Notes under the pieces: model-generated
Database searches by the model: none
What the model was told of the DNA's origin: nothing
Seen by the model: the letters and a program-made list of their open reading frames with translations, nothing else
Translations under genes and position numbers: made by a program
In this document: in pieces, positions 1 to 11,850 of the stretch
How the letters are laid out: each line of letters starts with the position of its first letter
Numbering within the stretch: the stretch's first letter is position 1
Assembly (NCBI GenBank): GCA_003008705.1
Contig: PDUO01000005.1
Coordinates: 251,997 to 315,996 of the forward strand
DNA length: 64,000 nucleotides
Origin: Pezicula radicicola
Lineage: Eukaryota; Ascomycota; Leotiomycetes; Helotiales; Dermateaceae
Direction: 5' to 3'

Positions 1-44
1 CTTCTTCACTAGCAATTTATAGTTTTTACTAACAGCTTATCTAG

Positions 45-1220
45 CTTTTGACAATTGACAAGTCGAATCCCGTAGTATTCGATGCAGTCACCGATCTAAC
101 CGGCCACTTCAATGACTTACCAGTCGGTCGAACCCACAACGTCGTAGTCAATGAAGAGAAGAATTACGCTGTTGCAGTTGGTGCACAACCTCGAAATTCA
201 ACATGTAAAGCCGGTTTAATCTTCATCGACCTCACGGATCCCTCGAATCCAACGACTCCTGGTTGTGCATCTCAGGATGGATATGTTCACGATGCTCAAT
301 GCCTGGTATACCGTGGTCCAGACAAGGAATACGAAGGTCGCGATATCTGCTACGGCTATAATGAGGATACTCTCACTATGTAAGTTCTTCCACAATTTCT
401 CCATCTAACCATATCTTCTTTCTGCCTTCTAATAAAAACTAGTTACGATGTAACCGACAAAACAAACACCACAGTTATCTCCCGCACCTCCTACGAAGGC
501 GCATCCTACACGCATCAAGGCTGGGTTCTCGACACCCAAAACCAAGAATTTCTAGTTCTCGATGACGAACTTGACGAAGTTGATGGCGTCGGGCCAGGCG
601 GTGACGGTTTTCCAGTAACCTTCATCTGGGACATCCGATCATTAGAGGCTCCCCTCCAAACAGGATTCTACAAGCATCCCACACGATCCATTGACCACAA
701 CCAATACGTCATAGACGGTCTAAACTATCAATCCCATTACTCAGCCGGTCTCCGCGTTCTCGACGTCTCTTCAATCCCAAGTGATCCTACCGGAGCTAGT
801 GTCTGCGAAGTCGCTTATATTGATATCTTCCCAGACGATGATCTAGCACCAGGAGGAGGAATTTCCGAATTCTATGGTACCTGGTCTTCCTACGGATTTT
901 TCAAGTCAGGATATGTTTTTATTAATACTATTGAACGAGGTGCTTTTGTTGTTAAGTTAACTAAAACAACGGGTTGTGCCGATCCTATTCCTGAGCTGGA
1001 ATGTGTTGCTAATGATAGTTGCTTGAGTGCTTTTACTTCTGAGGAGGTTGTTGGGAGGTTGGAGGAGAGTCAGACTTTTTGTTCGGATTTTACTAAGGTT
1101 TTGGTTACTGATGTTACGGTTTTACCGGATTATGCGGTGGATGCTTGTGCTGGGAATGAAGTTTGGAGGGCTAGTAGTGCTTGTGCTTGTTTGCCTTCTA
1201 CTGTGGTCGCAGCGTTGTAG
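45..1220 (+). CDS. Choice-of-anchor B / LVIVD-type secreted protein, 5' partial
   Basis: This is the 3' part of a gene that begins left of the window. Exons are 45-379 and 443-1220. A branch-like TACTAAC at 28-34 and TAG at 42-44 end the preceding intron; the internal intron has a GTAAGT donor at 380 and an AG acceptor at 441-442, joining as LTIYDVTDK. The 370 visible residues carry the repeated fold typical of choice-of-anchor B / LVIVD beta-propeller proteins: a 'GRTHNVVVNEEKNYA' strand, 'IFIDLTDPSNP', 'YTHQGWVLD', 'FLVLDDELDE' and 'SAGLRVLDVSS'. The C-terminus is Cys-rich, with several Cys in the last 60 residues. Known relatives are secreted or wall-associated and biochemically poorly characterised. 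The N-terminus and any signal peptide lie outside the window, so secretion is inferred from family and cysteine content. Confidence 0.8.
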
Positions 1221-1544
1221 ATATGGTGACCTGAAGGAATTAATTATTGGATTTGATTGGGAAACAAGCCAAAAGAAATAAGGGCCTCGACTAAGAAATT
1301 CCTTGGGAGAAGTGAGTTCTATTTTATTCTAAGAGCTGCGATATTCACGTATTTAGGTGGAGTTTTTATAGTTCGAGTCCAGTACAATTGTTTATGCGAA
1401 GTCTAGCATTCATTTACCTCTCAAAGAGATTCCCTTAAAATCTACTTAATAGTAATAATAGCCTCTATACTTCTTCACCTTTATAAGAGCTTGTAGTGCA
1501 ACAATATCCTTCCAAAGTCCGCTAGGACTCAATCTATAACACAC

Positions 1545-1735
1545 TCCTTCCTTTTTCTTCTTTTTCTTCTTAAAAGAGGCCTCAGACTCGCTACATTACA
1601 AAATCTATTCTCTAAGAATTGGAAAATTAATAACAACACCTTGATCTATAACAACTAATAGCTGAATTCACCGCTAATAAATTAGTTAAGATAGTAAGAG
1701 TAAGACTATAAGACCTTGATCCTTGTTCTTAAATA
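1545..1735. repeat. Diverged repeat, copy 1
   Basis: A pyrimidine run (CTTTTTCTTC) is followed by a segment ending near 'ATAGTAAGAGTAAGAC'. The same order of blocks recurs at about 2270-2412 with mostly transition differences, for example ACCGCTAATAAATTAGTTAA here against ACTGCTAAAAAAAAAATTAA there. This is what two RIP-mutated copies of one repeat would look like. Confidence 0.5.
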
Positions 1736-2269
1736 AAACCTTAACATATTTATACTACACTTTGTAATACACTCTTAAAGGGTGAAGTTGCCCCTTATTT
1801 CTACAACTTTGAATTTTGGTCGGCTATGTTAGTACTAGACCTGCAACCTGCAAGAAAGGAAACTTAGTAGCTTACTAAGCACAAACTAGGCTAGAGCCTA
1901 GAAGTTGTATCTATTGTCTGTCTTTTCTACTAACCATTTTAATTCTGACTTGGATAGTGTCTTCTAGTTTACATATAAGTAGTTTTAGTTTACTTTGCTT
2001 ACTTATAACAAGAGGAAGGTATGCTTTGTAATCTTATTATAACCTCAGGAGATAGTTACAGCGTCTTATCCTCTATATCCACCAAAGTATTTACAGAGGA
2101 TACCAGTATGCCCAAAATACTAAATACTCGGAAAAGGAAGAAGAATACCAAGAGAACGAACTAATTTATGACATAGTATCTGTAGCCCTAATTATCTTTA
2201 ACGTTAACCACACCTATTACTTTCATTTCAAAATCTATAGCGATTACAAAACAAGTAATATAACAAGGA

Positions 2270-2412
2270 TTCTCCTCCTTTCCTTCTCCTTCCCTTCTTG
2301 TGTTTTAAAAATCAGGTAACAACAATGCCCTTAGTAACAACAAATAACTAGACTCACTGCTAAAAAAAAAATTAACTAATATAGTAAGAGTGAGACCTTA
2401 ATCCCTATCTTT
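2270..2412. repeat. Diverged repeat, copy 2
   Basis: Second copy of the repeat at 1545-1735, in direct orientation. The shared block 'ATAGTAAGAG' at 2381-2390 and the following 'ACCTTAATCC' match the first copy. Confidence 0.5.
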
Positions 2413-2607
2413 AGGTGCCTGTTTAATGAAGGAGTGGAGTCGGGCTCTGCCGCAGCATAATTTAGTGCAAGGCCCATATAAAATTACTGCTCGTCAGTAA
2501 AATCTTCCTCTCTTCATCAACAGCATGATTTTCATCGAAAACTTCGTTTTTTCCCACCCACCATCCCTATAGTCTATGTATATAGTTAGTTTTAGCCCCA
2601 TTACGGG

Positions 2608-2718
2608 AGCGTTTGGCAGCAAACAGCCACCCCAGAGCATCATTTCCCATACAAATTAGGAGCAATTCGATGTTGCCGTATGGGCTAAAGCTGCTCTGGG
2701 CGTGCCGGTTTAGGCGCT
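2608..2718. repeat. Imperfect hairpin, possible MITE remnant
   Basis: AGCGTTTGGC at 2608-2617 pairs roughly with GCCGGTTTAGGCGCT near 2704-2718. The inner arms CCCAGAGCATCATTTCCCAT and ATGGGCTAAAGCTGCTCTGGG are nearly complementary. GC content is higher than in the surrounding AT-rich DNA. No target duplication was recognised. Confidence 0.35.
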
Positions 2719-2984
2719 GCACTCTGGCAAGGCACGAAATAAGACAATATTAAAACCGTTCATATTGATAATAGCGATTGACTTGGTAAGTCCAAAATCT
2801 ACGAACTAATTCGACGAAATGGGATGAATAAATAACTACAATTGTAGGATGGAACTGCAAGTATGGTAAACGAGTTAAATTATCTATCTAGAATCTATTC
2901 TGTAGAAGATCTTGTAGGGTCGGGATAACCATCCATTCCTTACTCCTTACTCCTTACTCCTCTTTCGGGGGGTGGGGGGTTGGA

Positions 2985-4220
2985 AAGGTGAAAAATAGGA
3001 AATAACATACCCAGCAACACCATAAGCAACCAGAACATCAGAACCATAATAAGTACCCACAACCAGAACAGTAGACCCCCGTATCTCCAAATATAAGACG
3101 AAGCAGACACCCCATTCCCAGCAAAGAACCCCAAAAAGATTCTCCGCATCAACGTAAAAGTAGCATCACCTAGAATAGCGGAAATCCGTTTATATTGTGG
3201 ATATATATTATTTAATGTCCTAGCACTAAAGGGTGAACCGGAAACTCCGTTTTTGTCTGGGTAGGTGTTTATTAGAGTACGAATTTGATCGGGGCTTATT
3301 GATTGGTAGTAGAGTGATTGGAGATAATCTACTATTTCATCTGTGGTGGTTATGTTTAAGAGGGATAATGCGAAAATTGTCCCTCCGTCTTCTTGATCAC
3401 CGATTATTATTGGTACTTTTACGTATGTTACTTCTGCTATTGATACATCTGGGGAATCAGGTAGGACTTTACCATTGGGTTGGGGAAGGTAAGAGTGTGC
3501 TAGCGAATTGTAAGAGTAGAGTGCGGGGACGGAATTTGCTGCGTTGAAGAATCCAATATCGTCAGCTACCTACTGTAATGCTAGACGATGGTCAACTAAT
3601 CCAAGATTCAAGGATCCATCAGCGAGAATTTCGAAGCTAGGTAAGAATCCAAAACCATCTACGCGGTAGTTTACCGAGACGTAGATGACTGGTTTGTTTT
3701 GCCTGATGGATGTGAGGATTAGGTCGCTGGCATCATAGGTTTATGTGGAGCCGAATTCGAATCCTCCGCTAAAAATCCAGAATACGACGGGAAGTGTTGA
3801 TAAGAAGTTTGCCGTTGAAGGTCGCTGGACGTTGACTGTTAGGTAGTCTTCGCCTGCGTCTGCGGTTGTTTAGAAGAGGGGTGAGTTGAGGAGTGTAGTG
3901 GCAATATTGGCTGGGAGAAAGGACGTGTTTGTTTGGGAGGTGAACTTTGGGTAGGCTTGGGGGATGTCGGTTGTTAGAGCGGTTCCGAGACACGACCTTA
4001 TGGGTTGTGGTGGTTTGAGACGAAGATTTCCAACTGGAGGTTGAGCGTAGGGAATTCCTCTGAAAGAATCAATCCCTAGGAGGCTAGACCCAACGACTTG
4101 GGCATTTGGAAGATGGATTGTTAGAACGGTGCGTTTCTCGGTTGCTGGACCGGCAATGATGGAGGTGATCAATCCCACTGCTAGGAAATGGACGTACAGC
4201 TTGTATGATTAGTATTGCTA
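2985..4220 (-). pseudogene. Type-B carboxylesterase/lipase pseudogene
   Basis: Reading the minus strand gives a recognisable type-B carboxylesterase: 'FRGIPYAQPPVGNLRLKPP' near the N-terminus, '[13 protein letters not shown]', '[17 protein letters not shown]' (oxyanion-hole region), '[13 protein letters not shown]', '[12 protein letters not shown]', then 'VPIIIGDQEDGGTIFA' and 'LNNIYPQYKRISAILGD'. It is broken in several ways: in-frame stops at 3870-3872, 3741-3743 and 3570-3572 (the last where family members have the Trp of ALQW); about 100 residues missing between 'ALQ*VADDI' and 'NAANSVPA', removing the GESAG nucleophile elbow; a one-base frameshift in a G run near 3090; and no ATG ahead of the hydrophobic leader near 4195. 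The 3' end stops at a GTATGT donor near 2985 with no matching downstream exon. The stop changes fit C-to-T/G-to-A RIP damage. No active esterase can be made. Confidence 0.85.
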
Positions 4221-4957
4221 GTGATAATTGCTAGTGGTTAAATATTGGCTTGCTAATGGAATGCCGTTCTAAAGGGGTCCAAAGTGACGGTAGGATTAGA
4301 TAATAAAGATTAGAAAAAAAAAACATATTTATAAAAATGGAATGCTGAGTGGTGAAGATATAAAACAGTGCTCTTCAACTGGTCTTTAGGGTGCCGGTGC
4401 CCGACCTTGGTATGCACTGTAGACCTGATGCCTTAACTGAAGATATGATCGTACTCTAATATATACCTGAACATGGGAATCTGTGTGCAGTAAACAGTTG
4501 TTGGCCGTCACCTCCACTTGGGTACACCATGCGTCACTTACCAAGTTCGTCAGACAACATAGTAAACATTCTGCAAGCAATTGTACGTCTGACTAGAATT
4601 ACACGGTAGTAACCGGGTACGTGAGAACCCGCGTGGGGAAATTCCTAGCACAAAGGGAGCGTAAATAGTTAGCACACATAAGCGGTCTGGGTTTTCCAGT
4701 TCTGTGTAACCACGACTTGTCAACTACTGCCGGGGAACAGTTGCATCTAATATTGTGGAATGCCAAGTAACTCTAAACTCCCGATTGTCTAACTAGGTGA
4801 ATCAGATGAAGCGTTCAGATGAATGAAGCTCGTCGTCAATATTTGAGACAAAGTGAGTCCTAGAGTTTGTAATTTGTCCGAAGTTTTTAAGTTCTCCTTG
4901 TATAAGATAATTGAAGGTTCTTCTGGTGGCATACCTCCGCAAGCCTAATCAGTCCCA
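4221..4957. other. Intergenic region, nothing recognised
   Basis: About 0.7 kb between the esterase pseudogene and the 3' end of the ureohydrolase gene. Base composition is normal rather than RIP-like. Only short shadow reading frames are present. Confidence 0.5.
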
Positions 4958-6384
4958 TTATATCGATTCTCGGGTCTTAGGACTCTTGACTGGAACATGT
5001 ACCATCCATTGCAAGATTTCGTAGATTATCTGACTTATGGCAATCCCCGTAGTTTCAGCAGGGTTGTCGTAGATGGGAGTGAATTCCACAACATCCGACC
5101 CGATTATTTTGAGACCTGCATCCGACAAACCTTTGATAATTTGCAAAAGCTGCGAGTCATCTTAGCCTGGATATCTAAGGGGTACGTAGGTTCATACCTC
5201 TCTAGTCGACCATCCGCCGGGCTCAATCGTGCCTGTGGCTGGAGCATATGCTGGATCCAATACGTCGATATCAACACTGAGATATACATACTCATCTCCA
5301 ACGGTCTCGACAATCCTTTTTACGACGTTTTCAGTGCCCAATTGGTCCAGCTCTCTAGCACGAACGTAAGTAAAGCCACAGCGTAAGTCATTGTCTAAAT
5401 CATAATGCTCATCTGCTAAAGCACATCGAGATCCAAGATGCATATTGCTGTGATTTGAGAGAAGACCCTCTTCATGCGCAATGTGCAGCATGGTTCCATG
5501 GTTAATTTCGGCGTATTTAGACATTCCACCGCCAAGCTGTTTTGGATCCCATGTATCGAGATGGGAGTCGAAATGCAGTACAGCAACTCGTCCCCAGGTA
5601 GAATGAAGCGCACGTAAGATTGGCAAAGCTATGAATATGGTTAGAAGGATTTAATGCACAGGCCTACGAACGGGAAATAATACTAATCGTATGGTCTCCG
5701 CCAATAGTAATAACTCTGACAGCATCGGACGCCGATTCGTTCTTGGGCTTCTGTTGGTTGATGACTTTCATTCCCTTTTCGAGTTGGTGTATAGCAAATA
5801 GCTTGTCAAAAGGAGTATTGGAGATATCTCCACAATCTGTAACTTTTGCCCAGTTACGAAATGGGTTTACGAGGTGATCCATGCTATTCACTATCAGTTG
5901 TGATTTCTATGAGGATAATAGCAAGGAACTCATATTACGTGAGTTACCCAAATCAAGCGAGTTACTCAAATGAAGTGTATTACACGTACCTCCACCCGGC
6001 CCACTGGCTTATCCGTCGAGCTCCCTGTCTCGCACCGTTCGGCCCAAATCTAGCACCTGGACGATACGATACTCCAAGGTCGAATGGATGACCAACAATA
6101 GCTATGTCAAACGTCCCACTCGCGGCTGGATCAAAGCAATTTGTGTAATTGAGGTGAGCAAAGGTGCCGATGCCCGTAAAGGGAAGATCATCATCTAGTC
6201 CGCGGATATCATAACTTGGTGCCAATGAGATCGGGTCTGGCAGAGATTGGACATCAAAGTCTCTTCGTCCGAAGATAGAGGATTGGATGAATGATTGAGA
6301 TTGGTCTTGTTGAAGAATAGCTTGCGAGGGTTTGTGTGCCGAGACGAAGCTCGATACTAGCAAGATAGCAACTGACAGATACAT
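4958..6384 (-). CDS. Secreted ureohydrolase, agmatinase family
   Basis: Four minus-strand exons: 5990-6384, 5684-5883, 5198-5628, 4958-5149 (405 aa). The start at 6384 is chosen because it opens a signal peptide, 'MYLSVAILLVSSFVSA'. Ureohydrolase manganese-ligand motifs are intact: GGDHT with His196, 'HFDSHLDTW' with Asp219/His221/Asp223, and 'SVDIDVLDP' with Asp318/Asp320. The entry motif 'DIAIVGHPFDLGVSYRPGAR' is agmatinase-like. Family members hydrolyse guanidino compounds (agmatine to putrescine and urea in agmatinases; some fungal members resemble proclavaminate amidinohydrolase). A leader peptide suggests action outside the cell or in the secretory pathway, which is unusual for a polyamine enzyme. 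Substrate is not decidable from sequence. Intron 1 (5884-5989) contains copies of an 18-bp repeat seen elsewhere in the window; its acceptor was chosen for phase and gives 'QWAGWSMDHLVNPFRNW'. Confidence 0.88.
5938..5975. repeat. Two tandem 18-bp GTGAGTTAC repeat units
   Basis: GTGAGTTACCCAAATCAA is followed directly by GCGAGTTACTCAAATGAA. Both lie within the first intron of the ureohydrolase gene, where they contribute no coding sequence. Confidence 0.7.
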
Positions 6385-8022
6385 ATTGGCAGGCTTGGCT
6401 TGGTTGAATTGCGAATGAAGAAAATGGAGACACTTGGGGTTGTACTTCGTACAGGAGAACAATGGGAATATATAGAAAAGCAGCAAACCGATAATGAGCA
6501 ACCCACCAAATGCTATCAATCAATGGCAATATCTCAATGTCACAGCTTCCCCATCTTTGAGAAGTATGATTAAGAATGCAGCCACAGCCGGGAGTTACGC
6601 CACAGATTCACGAGGCCAAACGTGGAAGCCATAGCCGAAAGTGGGAGGCCTGCTGTGTCGTTGTCTTCTATCTGTTGTAACTGAGTATATCTTCAAATTC
6701 AATTGCATCGTCTGGCATGCGTGAAGCAAACTACTTGGACAAGGTGATGTGATGTGATGTGATGTGTCTGGTGAAGGAGTAAACAGAAAGAGCTTGAAGG
6801 AGTGTTAACGTTTAGGTGTGACGGAGAAAGCACTGACGCGTGCCCTAATTGGTCAGATCACTCAGCGCGACAAAAAGACAAAAGCAGCGCCCAAGACTCG
6901 ATCGAAACTTTCCCTATCTACCTGATTAATGCACTATGATCGTTTGTTTTCTCAGGCAAGGATTTCTACTTAAGAATAGACCTAATTCGAGTCCATGCTG
7001 GGGCGCCTAGAAGATTAGTTCATGCCGCTTTGTGTCCTAGTGGGTGGCTCGAGCGAGGAGACCTGTTCTCCTGTTCTCCCTCCTTTTCTTTGTCATCATT
7101 ACTTCGCACTCATCATTCATGTTGCATCTTCGACAGAATTAGAGGCTCTAAAGGACAATGACCTTTTATATATGTACAAGGAGCCCCTCCTAACGAAGGC
7201 CCCATGGTCAGTTACGAAGGGCACCTCATGCGACAAATTTCCGAGCTCTCCGCCAAAGTTAACGCTGGTCAATGATCAAATGAGACGAACTCTCCTATGA
7301 GATCCCATTTCCTTAGCAGCAGGCCAATTTGCAACGATCAAATCTCTTTAAAAAGTCAATTCTCAGATCACGATACATACCAAGTACACTATTTTTAGCT
7401 GTCCAAAAAGCCCTGAAAAAGTTGTTTCCACGCCGTCGATGGCTAGAGTATCGCCGACATGTGTGATGATCCATTGAGCAAGAGAGCGACAACCTGATGG
7501 TTTTGGTTCTCAATGGTCACAGTGATCATCACTGTAACCTACCACAAAGACTTTGTGGGGAAATGGAGACGAGGGAGGGGTCGCCCCTTCCCCAGGCCTG
7601 CCCACCTGCCAAGATCTGGGTCTACTACTCGAGTTTGTGCACCCCATCGTCTGCACCTCGAAAGAATGCATCAAGCTCAAAACCTTCAGCAAATGATAAC
7701 AATTACCTTCTCGGGCAATTCGCCTCGCTTCCTAATCTCTAATTTAGCTCTTCGAATAGGAACGTTAGTTGTCCAAGCAAACGGTCCGTTTATCGTCGAC
7801 TTCAAATTGACATAGCCCAGCATGGAGAAAGTCTCTTGGCGGTGGGGCATTGATCATCACAAGGCCCAAGAAAAGTTCCTGGATGATGGTTACCTGCATG
7901 CACACACTTTTGGAGTTCGGTCTCCCTTGGTCGAGAAGTCGGGCACGAATGGTATTAAACCGCTGCCATGTCCCCCATCGAAGAGCAGAGAGCGAGTGAT
8001 CCGACTTTTTCAATCCGCAATC
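6385..8022. other. Divergent promoter region between ureohydrolase and alpha-glucosidase
   Basis: About 1.6 kb holding the 5' regions of two divergent genes. It contains a GATGT tandem run at 6746-6765. Small reading frames are present but none shows family motifs or convincing splice structure. Confidence 0.5.
6746..6765. repeat. (GATGT)4 microsatellite
   Basis: Four perfect GATGT units upstream of the ureohydrolase gene. Confidence 0.9.
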
Positions 8023-11000
8023 ATGGCTTCGTTCTTGGCCTATTTCTTGTTCCTAGCAGCGACCTCGTCAGCTGTCTCCCTGCAGCCTCGAGCAGGTTCA
8101 GATGACCCTGCATCTGCTTGTCCTGGCTATACAGCTTCGAACGTGCAGTCGAGCTCTTCAGGTATTACTGCGGAACTGACACTCGCTGGCCCAGCATGCA
8201 ACACTTATGGCGATGATTTACAGGATTTGATCTTGGAAGTGGCTTATGAGACAGGTGGGCGATTCTCTAGTTGCTCATTCTCACTCACTACGTGAAGTGA
8301 TTGGATTTTTATTAACTGAGCCATAGATAATCGAATCCACGTCAAGATCCAAGATGCTGCAAACGATGTCTACCAAGTTCCAGAATCTATACTTGCTCGT
8401 CCTGGCTCGGCAGGTGGAAGCTTAGAAAGCAGCAATCTTCAGTTCAACTACACGGAATCACCATTCTCTTTCTCAATTGCACGTACTGAAACAGGAGAGG
8501 TTCTGTTCGATACCTCAGCTGCAAGCCTCGTCTTTGAATCTCAATACCTCAGACTCCGAACCTCGCTACCAGATGATCCTAATATCTATGGACTCGGTGA
8601 ACATTCTGACTCGCTACGCCTGCCCACTACGGATTACATCCGTCCTTTCTGGAATCAAGATTCATACGCAATTCCTGGCAACGCAAATCTTTATGGTGAT
8701 CACCCAGTTTATTTTGAACATAGAAAATCTGGCACTCATGGTGTCTTTTTCCTGAATTCCAATGGTATGGATGTCAAGATCAATAACACTGGGACTTCCG
8801 GCTCGCAATATCTGGAGTACAACTCTCTCGGTGGTGTTCTTGACTTCTATTTTCTGGCTGGACCGACGCCGGTGGAAGTGAGTCAGCAGTATGCTGAGGT
8901 CGTGGGATTACCAGCTATGATGCCATACTGGGGACTTGGATTCCACAACTGCCGATATGGATATCGAGACGCTTTCGATGTGGCTGAAGTAGTTTACAAC
9001 TATTCCCAGGCTGGAATTCCATTGGAGACAATGTGGACTGATATTGACTACATGTACCTGAGAAGAGTGAGTCTCCTATTTTGCATCATTCGAGCAGGTG
9101 CATAGTACAATAAAAGTCTTGAGTCACTCAAGCCTTGTGGTCGTCATATAATCAAGAGCAATGAAGCTAATGTTCTTAGGTCTTCACCCTCGACCCCGAA
9201 CGCTTTCCAATCGAAATGATGCAGGGTCTTAACGACTACCTGCACGCTCACGACCAGAAGCAGATTCTTATGGTTGATCCAGCAGTTTACTATGGCGAGG
9301 GCGATGCATACGATCGAGGAGTTGCCGATGATATCTTCCTCAAGCGCGCTAATGGTTCCTCTTACCTTGGTGTAGTATGGCCTGGAGTGACTGTCTTCCC
9401 AGATTGGTTCAGCTCCAAGATTCAGAGCTTCTGGAATAATGAGTTCTCCATTTTCTTTGATCCAGAGACTGGTGTCGACATCGATGGACTTTGGATTGAT
9501 ATGAATGAGCCGTCAAGTTTTCCATGCAACTTCCCTTGTGATCACCCATTCGAAGATGCTGCCAAAGGTTACCCACCAGAACCACCTCCCGTACGCTCTC
9601 CACCAAGGCCACTTCCGGGCTTCCCTTGCGAATTTCAGCCAGAAGGTTGTAATGGAACTACTTCGAAGAGGAGCGAGCCCATTTCAAAGCGCACAGTTGA
9701 GGCTCCAAAGACAATTCACGATCGACAAGCTCCAGCTGCAGGCCAACAACTGGGATTGCCTGGTCGGGACCTGCTGTTCCCCAAGTACGCTATCCACAAC
9801 GCTGCAGCCTACACCGTTGAGGACAACGCAGGAGGCGGCGGCCTTTCTAATCACACAGTTAACACAGACATCATTCATGCTAACGGACTCGCTATGTTCG
9901 ATACACATAACTTGTACGGTCATAGTAAGTCAATCACTCTTAATCTCATGGTCACTTTCTAACCGCCCAATAGTGATGTCAACTGCCTCCCAAACTGCCA
10001 TGTTGAACCGTCGCCCAACAGAGCGTCCTTTTATTATCACACGTAGCACCTTTGCTGGTGCGGGTAAAAAGGTCGGAAAATGGCTTGGCGATAACATCAG
10101 CATCTGGGAGCATTACCAAGCCTCAATCCGCACTCTGTTGGGATTCACTGCAATTTACCAATTCCCAATGGTCGGTTCTGACGTCTGCGGGTTCGGAGGA
10201 GATACTAACGAGAAACAATGCGCTCGTTGGGCCACTCTCGGCGCCTTTTCTCCTTTCTATCGTGATCACACTTCGAGTGATTCTATCTCCCAAGAGTTCT
10301 ATCGATGGCCCACTGTTGCTGAGGCCGCCAGGAAGGCCATCGATATTCGATATCGACTGATGGATTATATCTACACAGCACTATACCAGCACTCCACTGA
10401 CGGCACTCCACTGACCACGCCAATGTTTTATGTCTACCCCTCGGACTCCGCCACCTTTGGCATTGAGTCTCAATATTTCTATGGACCCTCCATCCTCGTA
10501 TCTCCAGTATATGAAAGCGAAGACTCCACTTCCGTCACCATATATCTCCCACATGACACCTACTACGACTTCTATACTCACGCCCCTGTTTATGGAAATG
10601 GTTCCACCATCGAGCTGCTCAACATCGACCACACTTCGATTCCCCTACACTACCGCGGTGGTACTATTGTTCCTCAGCGAGTCAATAGCACGATGACCAC
10701 TACAGATCTGCGCAAGCAAGATTTCGAGATCATCGTCGCCGTAGGCAATGATGGCAATGCTAAAGGAGCTCTCTACCTTGACGATGGAATCAGTATTGAG
10801 CAAGCAGGCACGACATATATTGAGTTCTTGTTTGATGGCTTCACATTCTCAGCGAAGGGCGCATATGGCTATGACGCTGGTGTAAAGGTCAGAAGCATCA
10901 CGTTCCTCGGTTTTGGCCCAGCCAACGAATGTAAACTTGGAGGGGCCGATGCGGAGTTCAGTGAGGATGCGAGCACCGGGGCTGTGACTGTCAAGGTTGG

Positions 11001-11040
11001 CAAGCCACTAACTGAAGACTTTAGCTTTACTTTAGCGTAG
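8023..11040 (+). CDS. Secreted GH31 alpha-glucosidase
   Basis: Exons 8023-8254, 8327-9066, 9180-9924 and 9974-11040 encode 927 aa. Although the frame stays open upstream to 7822, the start at 8023 is preferred because it begins a signal peptide, '[19 protein letters not shown]'. GH31 hallmarks follow: '[13 protein letters not shown]', '[16 protein letters not shown]', nucleophile motif '[12 protein letters not shown]' (Asp431), '[11 protein letters not shown]' (acid/base Asp612), and '[12 protein letters not shown]'. Such enzymes release glucose from the non-reducing ends of maltose and starch oligomers, outside the cell or in the wall. After the nucleophile there is a Pro-rich, Cys-containing insertion with two Lys-Arg pairs (about residues 445-515), as in secreted fungal AgdC/AglB-type enzymes; the dibasic sites could allow Kex2 processing into two chains. 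All junction phases agree, and length is normal for the group. Confidence 0.95.
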
Positions 11041-11537
11041 TCAGTATGATTTGGGGAGTTGGAAGAGTATACGGGAAGAGCAAGTTTATGACTAATGGTG
11101 TAATATTGTAAACCATCCCTATTGGTACCTTTTAATGTATAACCAATTCATGTCCATTACTTCGTCATATTTCCTGTAAAGGAGAATGACCATTTGTGAA
11201 CCCTCGAGCACAATATATGGGAAATTGAATGAGAGTCTGAATTGTCTGATTTTGAAAAAATGAGTGGGAGGCAGTAGGCCTTTATATATACTGGTTGGGC
11301 ATCAATTAGAGGCTGACACCATTGGCCTCTTAAAGAATTAAGAAATCTCGACCTGTGTGTTAACTAAATCCAAGCATTTATTCCACGGAGATTTGCAGAC
11401 TTGCTGATAAGTCAAAATCAAGACAATCCTCCAGATCTAGTAGCGAGAAGAAAAAGTAAAATATTCTTAAAATATTATGGTCATCCTTATCCTATCCTTG
11501 AGAGGAGAGGAGATAGATTATAAGGAAATGAGGTATC

Positions 11538-11600
11538 TAATCAAGTTAGTTACTCAAGTTGAGAACAAGTGGGCTACCTAAATCAAGTGGGTTACCTTGT
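11538..11600. repeat. Copies of the dispersed 18-bp GTGAGTTAC repeat
   Basis: Consecutive units GTTAGTTACTCAAG, GTGGGCTACCTAAATCAA and GTGGGTTACC lie in tandem with an 18-bp spacing between the last two. The same unit occurs near 5938, 16205, 51110 and 52560. Confidence 0.6.
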
Positions 11601-11850
11601 AGTATTATTTAAATATTCGTTTTAGTATTGTATAGTACATGTATTAGGACCTGTTATATCGAGGTGATATGGATATGAAAGGATTATGATGATTATTTGT
11701 AGGTTGGTTGGTGCTTTTGCTGGGAGTTATTCTAGGGTATGGTATGTATAGGTGAAGAGAGGGAGGGTAGGGGATTGTTGTGTTGTTGTTAATGGGAGGT
11801 TTGTTGTCGTTTAGGTTTTGGGGTTTTTACTTTTGGGAAGGGAGAAGGAA

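Larger units (their letters stand above)
1221..2985. other. AT-rich gene-free island with decayed repeats
   Basis: No credible coding sequence is seen. The stretch is AT-rich and holds two diverged copies of one repeat (about 1545-1735 and 2270-2412) and an imperfect hairpin at 2608-2718. It looks like RIP-degraded repeat remains at the 3' flank of the carboxylesterase pseudogene. Confidence 0.6.

Noticed and set aside
7022..7815. Several frames of 60-100 codons upstream of the alpha-glucosidase
   Set aside because: They overlap each other on both strands and show no family motifs; probably promoter DNA.
7822..8022. In-frame N-terminal extension of the alpha-glucosidase
   Set aside because: Starting at 7822 would bury the clear signal peptide that begins at 8023.
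9505..9974. Long plus-strand frame overlapping the third alpha-glucosidase exon
   Set aside because: It is in another frame; only its part after 9974 coincides with the real fourth exon.
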